Of a stretch of 64,000 nucleotides of DNA, positions 11,678 to 21,105 are shown piece by piece. Positions within the stretch are counted from its first letter, which is position 1; each line of letters begins with the position of its first letter. The position numbers and the translations under genes were made by a program. Under the pieces are notes generated by a model, which worked only from the letters and a program-made list of their open reading frames with translations, had not been told where the DNA came from and made no database searches. Source of the DNA: Trochalopteron elliotii (taxonomy: Eukaryota; Chordata; Aves; Passeriformes; Leiothrichidae); NCBI GenBank assembly GCA_024734555.1, contig JANPWX010019135.1, positions 71,825-135,824 on the forward strand, in the 5' to 3' direction.

Positions 11678-14240
11678 GATCCCTCCTCCTCCCCTTCACC
11701 ATGTCCCTTAACACAGCCCCCACGCCTCCATCCCTGTCCTCCCCAAAGATGCCGCTCAGTGCCTCTCTAACATCCCCCGTGCCCCAGCAGGGCTCTCGGG
11801 CCTCCTTCTCCCCAGAGACAAGGACGGTGCCCTCTCCGTTGCGGCGACAGGAGCAGTGGGGCGGGTGGGGGGTGGCTGTCACTGCTGTCTGCCCGTCCTG
11901 TGCTCCAGAGTCAGCTCCCCGTGGTCCTGTGTGGGACCTCCCAGCACCTTCTCTCCATCCCGCCTCCAGCTGGTGGGATCAAGCTCTCCAGTGCTCCCCT
12001 TGGGCACCCACCACCCTCCACAGGACCCCCAGGACCACCTCCCTTGGCCAACAGATGCCCTCCTTCCCCAGCCTTCCCCATGTCCTCAAACTCTGTCATA
12101 TCCTTAAACCATCTGCAGGCGGGAGCCACCTCGGGGACTGCTGGTGGGACGGACACCTTCCCAAAGGGACATGCCAGTCCTGGAGCAGGGACACCAGCAC
12201 CAACCAGCAGACCAGAGCACCCCTGCCAGGGCTTAACTCGACCTGTCCGATTATTCCTGCCTCAGAGGCAGTAAACAGTGACACCAGGACAATTACACAC
12301 TGCGATGGCCTGACACAGCACCCTGCCATGCAGAGCTTCCCCTGGCTTCCCAGAGGAATTAGGCTCTTCAGCAGAGCTCATGTCCCACAGTTTTGGATAC
12401 TCCAGGAAGCCATAGCCCTCACCCAGCATTTTTGTGCTCCCACAGAGCTCAGCTGTGCACCCTCTGCACTTCCCCGCTCTGCAAGTCATGTGCAGCTTTG
12501 AGACCTGACCTGCAGAGCAATCCTGGGCCACCATCAGACAAGGACATTGCCCACCCTCCCGGTCCCATCCCTTCACGTCCTGCAGTCAGCTCCCAAAACT
12601 GAGGCTCTCCTCTGGATACAACTCTTATGGCCAGCAGGACTTGGGCTGCAAGTGTCGAACAGCAGCAGAGCCAAACTGGTGGTGTACCAAGAGCTGCTCC
12701 TCCTCTTTCTCCTCCTCCTTGTGCAGTGTCACCATCAGGCAAAACCAACTTCCTGGCATTGCACACAGCACCTCACCAGCAGTTGGGAAAGAGCTTCTGG
12801 TTTCAAGGGAGGGGGAGCCTCAGAGAGGCTTGTCCAGAATGCTTTGGGTGGTCTTTAGCAAGGAGGTGAGCACACAGGAAAGCATCCACTAATGGAAGAT
12901 GGTGAGTAAGAACCAGACTTGGGCTGTAGTGGACATGGGGACAGGACACTGGGAGCCATACATCCTGGTTGGAAGGGTTTTAGGGATGTCCTTGTGAGGG
13001 GTGGGATCTAGTCAAGAGCCTCGCTCCTCTGGAAAGGCAAAGTCCATCTGTACATCTGTGCTGTATGGAGTTTCAAAGGTCTCTGACCAGTTTCTGGTCT
13101 CAGAGTAAAGTTTTCTGGGTGAACTTAGGCTGAATATAAACATCTGTGAAAGGAGGTGGCCACACTCCCACCGAGTCCAGGAGAGCCCCCACCAGCACAA
13201 AATGGATTGGAAAATGTGGAACTGTCACAGTGATGGCAATGCTGTACATCCAAGGGCTCTGAGCAAGTCCCAGCTCATTGAACAGGGCCAAAACTGATCA
13301 TTACAAACCACCAAATCATTCAGGTGTCAAAAATCCCAACAGTATGTCTGGGAATCTGGAAAATGTTGTTTTTTTCACTAATTTGAGTGAAAGCCTCACT
13401 GCTGGTATACGGGAAATGGCACATTCATGCTGCTTCAGCACTGCTATGCCAAGTGCTGCATTTGAGGGTTTACCAGGAAAACTGGGGTGTTTGCCTGGGA
13501 AACTTGCACTTTTGTAAGTCTGTATATATACATTTGATTGGTTATGTCTAAAAACATTCCATCAGCTTTTCTCCATATCAGCCCTTCCCTTGTGAAAATA
13601 AAAATTATGCAATCACTAAGGAGAAGAACTCCAAAATTGAAGCGTACAGCTCCAGTGAAGCAGCCAGCCCTGGTGCAAAGGGACACTGTGGTCTGGGGAC
13701 AAGGGTATGGGAGAAAGATGGGGAGGGTACAGTGATCCCTCCCTTTTTACAAGGTCCACCTGAGAAGCTTAGGAAAAAAGTAGCCCCATTCTGTAGCTTT
13801 GTGCCATACCTCCAACCTGGCAGTCTTCTTCCAAGATTCATTCACAGCTTCCTCCAGGCAGCTTTTCTCTGGAGGCTCTAGAAAAAGGTGAATTGAGTCA
13901 CCGAGGAAGCTAAAGGCAGCTAGCTCTGTGCTGGAGCGGATGTGTCCTGGATTGTGTGTGCACACTGTGAACCACACAGGAAAGACACATGTCACAAAAG
14001 TAGGACAGTCTGCTGCCTCTTGGCTTTGTTTTTTCCCTGGTCCCAGTTTGGCGTGGCTCCATGTTGTTTTCTCAGATACATTTCAGGACCTTTTTGAGCA
14101 AAGTTTTGGGAGAACCTCTCATTTTGTGGAGAAGACTTAGTGTGAGACCATGTTGAAGGAATGCCACATTCCCCAGGGAAATTTTGAATCGTTTTCCTCG
14201 ATGGTGTTTTGATTGGAACTGTTTTTCTTAATGGTTGCAG
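11678..14240. other. POLE4-PRAM1 divergent intergenic region and probable PRAM1 intron 1
   Basis: The left part is GC- and CpG-rich, consistent with promoter DNA. A good candidate for PRAM1 exon 1 ends at 12901: the sequence GGAAGATG is followed at once by the strong donor GTGAGTAAG, so the exon would contribute only the initiator ATG (12899-12901). This fits the phase of the next PRAM1 exon. An antisense hydrophobic open frame at 13100-13291 has no recognised family. No other gene is supported. Confidence 0.4.
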
Positions 14241-14989
14241 GCACATCTGGAGGGGAGAGACGCCGTGGTGAGGCACCTTCGGGCAAAGTTCCAACAGAAC
14301 AGGAAAGAACCTCCCAAAGTGGGTGGCTGGCCAGAGAGTCACTCTGCAGCCTCTCATGGACCAGAGCCAGGACAGACCCCTGGCACGGCCTCCAAGGGTG
14401 ATCTTCCTCAGGAGGCCCCCTGGAGCAGGAGGGCAGACTGCAGCAGGGCCTCTCCATCTCACAGTACAGGTCAGAGTCTGGGACAGCATTCACCTCATTC
14501 TGCCTGTGAGACCCCAGCACAAATTATGTGTTGGAAGAAGGGGATGCCTCAAGATGCCAGCTTCCACCCAGTGCCTGCAAAGCTAGGAGATGTGTTGAAC
14601 AAGAAGATGGAACCCAGCTCTGATCCTCCCCACAGGAAGCCTGCCCAGCAGACACGGCCACCTGCCAAAGACAAGAGAGCTCCAGCAGATCTTGCCAAAG
14701 GCACAGCTGTTGCAGCCCCCCTGCTTGCTGTGGGAAACCCCCAAAGGACAGAGCACTCAGCTTTGCTCCAGAGAAAGCCTTTGCCACATGTCAGGGAACT
14801 GGGAGTGAAGCCAGGCAAGCCCTGGCACCCTCCTGATGTGGATTTGGCAAAGTTCAGAGCAGCTGCACATCCTGGGATATCCATCCATCCTGCCACAGAA
14901 CCACCAAGGAGAGCTCAGCTGGGTATGGCCAGGCACCTGAAAGTCCCTCAGGGAAGGGTGTTGCTCATTCAGGAAGGAAAATCTCCCCA
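14241..14989 (+). CDS. PRAM1: PRAM1 exon 2, N-terminal motif and proline-rich region
   Basis: The acceptor is TTAATGGTTGCAG. The frame starting GCA CAT CTG reads AHLEGRDAVVRHLRAKFQQN and stays open to 15035. It contains KPLPHVREL and GKPWHPPDVDLAKFR, which match the conserved ADAP segment KPLPPL...PPNVDLTKF. The 3' end is uncertain: the only phase-compatible donor seen before the stop is a weak CCA/GTTAGA at 14990; stronger GT sites at 14923, 14958 and 15004 would need an extra exon before 16848. Confidence 0.75.
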
Positions 14990-17900
14990 GTTAGAGCCTG
15001 CAGGTCTTGGGAGATGGCAATACTGGGAGGGCTGATGGAGAGGTGGGGGCTTGTATTACCAAAGGGGCTTTTATAGGCAGTAGCATGAGGATGAGAATGA
15101 GAGAGAAGGAGGGCAGGTGAAGAAACAAAGTGCCCTGTCCCTGGCTGGGCACAAGTTTCTGTCTCTGGAGTGTTTGTAGGAAGTAAGGTTGGAGTAAGTA
15201 ACTCCATCTTGCAGTGAGCCCAAGATGGTTAGGGGCTGGAGCACATGGAGAAAGAAAGGCTGAGACCCAGGCTTTTTTGGCTGAGAGGAGAGGGAGGAAG
15301 GGGAGATCTCACTGCCCACAGCTACCTAATGGGGAGAAAATAGGGTCAGACTCTTCCCAGAGGTGCCCAGGGGCAGGCCTGGGGGTGATGGGCATGGGCA
15401 GTAGGGGAGGTGCCAGTCAGACATTGCCTTGCCAAGCTCCACAGTGGCCTTCCAGATGTGGAAGTGCAGTGGTTTCTCACAGTTGCTGTTCTGCTAATCC
15501 ACACTCCAGGTGATGAAAGCTGTTTCGAATACCATTTCTTGCTCAATTTCTCTAACCATGAGACTAGACTTCCCTTCCTTTCCTTAAGAGAACTGAAAAA
15601 TCAAGCTAGTCTATGTTTTAATTAAAAGGTGTTATCAGGGCTGGCCACGCTGTTGTGCTGGGAGATTCTCACATGACTGCCTACAAGTATCTATTTGTTG
15701 CATGGTCTTGAGGCAAGCTGCAACATCTAGAATTACACCTTGCCTTAATTTGATTACTTTGGTTAATTTTTAAGGCAATCTTATGATTTTTAGGGCCAAA
15801 TATCTGATTATGTATTACTTGGTACCATAAACCAACAGAGATTTCATTTTGTACTCAGGTCTTTGTGCCCATTTTTGGTTGGTCTGGTTGACCAGGCTGG
15901 AGACAAGGGTTGTGATACAAATAATGGTATGATAGCAGGGATGTGGTCATGCTGGCAATTGTAAAGGGGGCAGCATTCTGGCTGATGAAGCTCCTGAGCA
16001 TGTGGAGATATCCAGGACTTGCCCTGACTCTGATACATATTTGAAATTTAGCAGTTTTCCACATTCATTATACCTGTTTTGGCCTCTTCCCCTCTCCTTC
16101 CATCATTTGTCCAGGAAGAAAGTAACTTTAGAAATATACAAATGGGAAAATACATATTGAAGGTCCTCAGTGAGGAACCTGATGAGCTGTGCACCAGTGT
16201 GCTGGAAGAAAATCCCTAGATGGGCTATGGACTGAAAACTCCTTGCTCTATCAAGATGTGTAGTCAGTTTTATCTCCCCACCTCCCCCTGCACTAAATCC
16301 ACCTCAGGGTGGCTGATAGGGCTGAAGAGAAAATACGAAATAATCCCTCCCTGCTCCCTCCTGTTCTGCTGTTTGTCACAGGTCACCTGCAACCAGGCTG
16401 TGCTGCATCAGTGCCCACACGGTTCCCACTGCGGGGTGCTCCAAGGGGCACGGGGTAAGGACTGAGGCACCACTGCTGTTCCAGGCTGTGCCAGGCCACT
16501 GGGAAGGGCACCAGACATGACAGCAAGAGAATATTTGGGTTTTCCTGCCTGCTGCTGGAGCCCAGGGTGTGCAAGCAGCTCCCACAGTGTGAAGCATGGC
16601 CATCCCCCGGGGCTGTGTTACCTCACTGTGGCCATTGCACCCCACTGCCTGTCCACATCCAGCTGTGTGAGGAGCTGCTGGCACAGGGCATGGAGCTGCT
16701 GTGCAGCTCTGCCCCAGAGCCAGGGCCAGTACATGACCAGCCCACCTGCTTGTTCCCCAGCCTCCCCCTGGCAGCCCTCATTCTGCCCTCAGCCCCCAAC
16801 GCCATCATTGCAGCAGCACTTCCTAACCGTGCTCTGCCTCACTGCAGGGATGAAGATGAGATATATGATGACGTTGAGCCTGTTGGGCTGGCCAGGAGAA
16901 GCCCAGGCCTTCTGCTGCCTTCTGTGTCCCAGCTGCCAGTGTATCCCTGCCCCAGAGGAAGTGAGTAAAGTAGGGGCTTGGATGCTGTTTGGGGTGAGAC
17001 CTGAAGCTCTGAGAGCTGTGAGGCCCCAATGGGCCATGGGGAGTGGCAGGGCCTGTGCTAAGCCTGCTGCTCCCCACACAGGAGGGCAGAGTTCCTCTTG
17101 TAAGTGCCCCACAGTTGGGGGCAAACTCAGGATTTGGTCCCAGGAGGAGAAAGCTCTTGCTGCTCTCTGTATCCTGTGTTGGCAGGTGTTTACACATCAC
17201 AGCAGCCTCATGGCAGCACCTCTCCTGGGGTTTGGTTTTACAGGTGGAAATGCTGGCCGAGCCTCTAACAGAGTTACCTTGCTGGCAGCTGCACAGAGGT
17301 AACGGGGTTTTTTTATTCTTTCTAAGGGTCCCAAAATGGCCAGGGCTCCTTGCTGCTCAGACAAAACTGCTGCTTTAATGGTCTTTGCTGGGCTTGGAAT
17401 GTGAAGGGTCTGTGGTGCAGAGCACAAGCTGCAGACTGTACACCTGGCCCTGAGAGCCCCCAAAACCCCAGAACTGGTGCAGGGAAATGCAATGGGGAGC
17501 AGCTGTCAGGGAGAAGGGGATGGGAGGAAGCAGAGCATGGGGTCATCATCTGAACCTTCCCATGGCTTTCAATGACTGTAGAGAACCCCAGGTCTCCCAG
17601 AAGATGAAGACCATGACACTCAAGGCATGCAAGAAGGAAGAGAAGATGGACAGGGAGTTTCAGAAGAAATTCAAGGTGAGCAGCAGCGAGTGATCACCCT
17701 CCTGGGAAGGGTGCAGTGCAATGGCAGAAAGGAGCTCTGCTCCACAGGGACCAGTGATATCCAGATCACACCCTGCCTTGTTCCCCCAGGTCACACCACC
17801 CCCATTCCCCCAGATCAGACCAGTCCCACAGACCATTTGGCCAGAGAGGAATCTGCTTTTTTTCAAGGAGGGAGAGCAGTCAGACCTGTCTGGCTTAGCT

Positions 17901-19333
17901 CCCCATGGGCACTGCTGTTTGTGTTTCAGTTTGAAGGCAGCATCAATGTCCTTACTCAGATGATGGTCGATCCTGCAACAACGGAGAGGAGGGGCGGAGC
18001 CAAGAACTTGCCACTGAGACCGGGAGAAATCCTTGATGTCATTCAGTTCACAAATCAGGAGCAAATCCTCTGCCGGAACAGCCAGAGGAGATGTAAGTCC
18101 GGAGGGGGATGGGGTTTGCCCACAGCAGGGAGCACAGCACAGTTTTGTGAAGAAGCTTCTTCATGCAAACACCCCCTGACAGACCTCCTGACAGATCTCC
18201 ACCTGTTAGATCTGACAGGTAGCCTGCTACCCTGAGAAAGTTCCCACGTATCTCTGCACAAATGTCCTGCTCTTCCTTCCACTCAGCAGAAGCAGTTCTG
18301 CTGTGACCTGGCCTCGTCCTTTCCCTCTGCCAAAAGCTTTTGCAGTCCTCGAAGCCTCCAGGCCACCAGCCTGGCATACCAGGCTTTGTCATGGGCTCAA
18401 ATTCCACAAGCTGTGTGCACTGAGGGATGCTCGACTGGAATGGGCTACAGATCCCTCAGGCAGACAGGAAGGGATCAGGCTCTTCCCTACCAGCTGCATT
18501 CAGCCTGGCAGGCTTCTTCTTGACATTGCCCAGAGCAGGTTCCTCCAAAGGGTCCAGCCTGGCTGCCCAGAGCTGGATTCCTCCTTGTCCCAGCTCTTTC
18601 TGAGAACATGAGGTGTTGCTAAACCCTGGGCAGGGGTGGGTGCTGGGGTGATTCCCACTCATGCCCTGGTTCCCAGCACAACCTGACATGTTTTCCTTCA
18701 CTCTGTTGCAGATGGCTATGTGCCCAAGGCCGTGATGCTGCCTCTGTGAGTACCTTTTCAAGCCCCTTTATCTCCACTCCATGAGCTGCCACAACTGCTC
18801 TGTGAGTCACCAGTACTAAACTAGTCCTGGCTGACAACTCAAAGCAACCCAGCTCAGGCTGTGACCATAAGCCTAACACCAGCTGGTTCTTCTGGGGTGG
18901 AATCTGCCATTTCTAGTGTCAGGAGAGATTCTGTCACTGGGGCACTGAAAGCACTCCCCAAGCTGTGGTCCCTCGTGTGGAACCTGCCCAGACATTGCTC
19001 AGAGGCTGCTGCTGGCACAGGATGAGGGTGCAGCCCCTCTGCATGACCAAGTCTGCAGCTCCTGGCAGCCTGGGACGAGGCCACCAACCTGAGAGGGGCC
19101 AGAGTCATCTTAACCCCACTCCAGATGGCCCAGCCATGCAGGGAGAGCACTGCACTGGGAGGGGGAAACAGAGTCCAAAGAGAGCTCAGGAGGAGATGAG
19201 ACAGATATGGCAGCAGGAGCTGTCCCTTGCCTCGGGGTTGGGAGGTGGTGGGACATGGGAGACCACACAGCCCACAGCAGCTCTCTTTATCGTTGCAGGG
19301 ACACTGACATCTATGATGATGTTGAGATTTATG
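14241..19333 (+). CDS. PRAM1: PRAM1, PML-RARA-regulated adaptor (ADAP/FYB family)
   Basis: Cytosolic adaptor of myeloid cells; the family links surface receptors to integrin and oxidative responses through SKAP-type partners. Seven exons are placed: 14241-~14989, 16848-16960, 17244-17298, 17582-17675, 17930-18092, 18712-18745 and 19299-19333. Phases agree across all junctions from 16848 on. Features in order: an N-terminal VVRHLRAKF motif matching the KALKARF start of mammalian PRAM1; a proline/basic-rich region ending in HPPDVDLAKFR; DEDEIYDDVEP; a charged helix (KEEKMDREFQKKFKFEG); the helical SH3 (NVLTQMMVDP, LRPGEILDVIQFT, ILCRNSQRR, YGYVPKAVMLPL); and DTDIYDDVEIY. The product is near 420 residues, shorter than human PRAM1 because the long KKPPPPE-type repeats are absent. 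The first and last exons are unsettled. Confidence 0.9.
16848..16960 (+). CDS. PRAM1: PRAM1 exon with first YDDV motif
   Basis: 113 bases between a CTCACTGCAG acceptor and a GTGAGT donor. It encodes DEDEIYDDVEPVG, a predicted tyrosine phosphorylation site of the type that recruits SH2 proteins in this family; human PRAM1 has YDDVEP in the same place. Confidence 0.85.
17244..17298 (+). CDS. PRAM1: PRAM1 small linker exon
   Basis: 55 bases, acceptor TTTTACAG, donor GTAACG. In the frame set by its neighbours it reads SGNAGRASNRVTLLAAAQR across its junctions. It is supported mainly because it is needed to keep phase between the two flanking exons. Confidence 0.55.
17582..17675 (+). CDS. PRAM1: PRAM1 charged-helix exon
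   Basis: Encodes EPQVSQKMKTMTLKACKKEE and KMDREFQKKFK, the N-terminal helix that packs on the helical SH3 fold. The matching human segment ends EKAEREFRKKFKFEG. The donor is AAG/GTGAGC. Confidence 0.9.
17930..18092 (+). CDS. PRAM1: PRAM1 helical SH3 core exon
   Basis: 163 bases encoding FEGSINVLTQMMVDPATTER, RGGAKNLPLRPGEILDVIQF and TNQEQILCRNSQRR, the body of the hSH3 domain. Acceptor GTGTTTCAG, donor GTAAGT. It is the most conserved part of the gene and the firmest identification. Confidence 0.95.
18712..18745 (+). CDS. PRAM1: PRAM1 hSH3 last-strand exon
   Basis: 34 bases encoding YGYVPKAVMLPL across its junctions, matching human YGYVPRTALLPL. Acceptor TGTTGCAG, donor GTGAGT. Confidence 0.92.
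19299..19333 (+). CDS. PRAM1: PRAM1 exon with C-terminal YDDV motif
   Basis: 35 bases encoding DTDIYDDVEIY, equivalent to human ETEVYDDVDF. Two terminal exons are possible: after the acceptor at 19441-19442, adding a hydrophobic tail to the stop at 19516, or after the GGCTGGCAG acceptor near 19712, adding VGSEDGAE and a stop. I cannot choose; the acidic tail looks more protein-like. Confidence 0.85.
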
Positions 19334-20928
19334 GTAGGTGCACAGAACTGCTGCCATACCCCTTCACTGGCCACAGTGACCACCACACCAGCACCAGGTG
19401 GTGCTGATCCTTTGCTCCTCCTGACCCTTTGCTCTTTTGCAGTCTTCCCTCTCTCCCTTCCCTCTGTGCAATTCCTCTTCCTCTCCCTGAGGTATTCTCT
19501 ACTTACAGTTCCCTAAAAGTCTTCATGTTCCTCTGTTCCCAGTTGTTTGGGCTTCTCTGCACCCTGTTCTCAGCTTGCTCCCTCCACTTGCTGCCAGCAC
19601 CAGGGCCCCTTCAATGTCATTTGAGGTGTCCCTGATCCCCCAGACAGCTCAGACTTCCCTTTCCCAAGCAGTTGGTCTCTCCTGACATGCAAACTCCATC
19701 CCTGGCTGGCAGTTGGCTCTGAAGATGGGGCTGAATAGAGACAACTGTATTTCAGCTCTGCTCACAGGCACTTTATCTAATTCTGGCAGGCTGAGCCAAC
19801 CACACTAAGGCCAAAGTCACAAGACAGCACCACAGAGACCTCCCCAAGGGCTGAAACATGAACAGCACCAGACACCAACCTCCTTTTGTGATGGAGCTCT
19901 GCTTCCTCTGAGACAGAAGGAGCTCTGCTTCCTCTGCAAACTGACTGTGTCCCTGCCAGAACAGTGGCGTGGCTGCTCAGCACATGGGGCTGCACAGCTC
20001 CTGTCCCATGGGGCAGGGTGCCCCAGATCTTCAAGTCACACCATCACTGTAGCTCTGTTTTGTCTGTGTAAAATATAGCAATGGTTCAAGAGGGTTTCAT
20101 GGCCTTTTTTGTTTGTTTGGTTGGTTGGTTGTTTTTTTCTGTTTGCTGGGGAAAGGGGTAAAATCAGGCCCATGAAGGTTTTAATATTTTCCCATTCCCA
20201 GAGCATCTTCAGCCTGGGACCCACCTTGCCATTCATTCTGCACCACACTCTGGCCCCAGTGACACTCCTGGCCTGAACCAGAGGCAAACTGGACAGAGAA
20301 ATACTCTATCATTAATTATGGACCAGGTGCTCCAGCTGCATCTTATGGCCTTGGGGCAGCTTCCCTGGAGGGCTGGCAGGAGGTTGGATCTGTTGGGGCA
20401 GATATTTGTGTGGGAATATTCAGTATCATCTCTTGGTGCCCTGGGCTGGTGTCTGCAGATGCAATGGGAAATTCTCTCATCCACTGGGAAAGTTTCCCTT
20501 TGCAGACCCTACCCTCATGAAGCCCTCACAGATGGGGGCAGGATCAGGGTGCACTCACAGCAGTGGGGAGCACAAATCTAGTGCAGGACTCGGATCTGGT
20601 GACAAGATCCAAATCCTTTTAGATCAGGAACAGTGAGAAGTTGTGGGGCTGAGTCCCTGCTGCACACTGGCCCCCACCCCAGGGGCTGGAGGGTTAAACT
20701 GGGAGGGTTCAGCACCTCCCTGGGATGCCAAGCCCAGATTAACCAGTTGAAGACGTCACTTTCCATTATGGGAAAGGCTCCCAAATATCCCTGAAGCCTT
20801 TGGTTCTGGGGATTAGCCACCAGCACACTCAGCTGCTGGCACAGAGCAGGGGTCCCTCGGCACTGCAGGGCCATGAGTGGGGCTGGGAGCTGCTCCCAGG
20901 GGCACCATCTGGGCAGCTGAGGACGACC
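19334..20928. other. PRAM1 3' end and PRAM1-SLC1A intergenic spacer
   Basis: Holds the unresolved PRAM1 terminal exon and 3' UTR and the promoter and 5' UTR of the transporter, all within 1.6 kb. A T-rich (GGTT)n-like stretch lies at about 20105-20150. I found no clear AATAAA for PRAM1 and no TATA-like element for the transporter. Confidence 0.4.
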
Positions 20929-21105
20929 ATGTGGGAGTGGGTCAGAAGAGCTGTGCTGCACTCGCTGTCCACGGCCCTCGTGCGCCTCTGGAAGTGGGTA
21001 CGAGATTTCTGGTACAGAAATGGCCTCTTGACTCTCTCCATGCTGTCTGTTGTCACTGGATGCCTCCTGGGGTTCCTGCTGCGGGCGCTGGAGCTGACAG
21101 ACCTG
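20929..21105 (+). CDS. EAAT exon 1, start codon, tryptophan-rich N-terminus and TM1
   Basis: Residues 1-59, ending in phase 0 at CTG/GTGAGC. The start is the first in-frame ATG (GACGACCATGTGG). The 31-residue cytoplasmic N-tail holds five tryptophans (2, 4, 21, 23, 28) and several arginines, and is longer than the human EAAT5 tail. TM1 follows ([20 protein letters not shown]). Confidence 0.9.

Noticed and set aside
10710..12501. Long open frames on both strands across 10.7-12.5 kb (390 and 457 codons)
   Set aside because: They read through 375 N and a GC-rich tandem repeat; only the POLE4 exon 1 part (11127-11209) is coding.
13100..13291. Hydrophobic minus-strand frame that looks like a membrane segment
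   Set aside because: No family recognised and no convincing splice pair; left as unassigned.
16848..19333. Calling the adaptor FYB1 or FYB2
   Set aside because: There is a single helical SH3 domain, and the YDDVEP, FKFEG and YGYVPxxxxLPL segments match PRAM1; the ELAVL1 neighbour also fits PRAM1.
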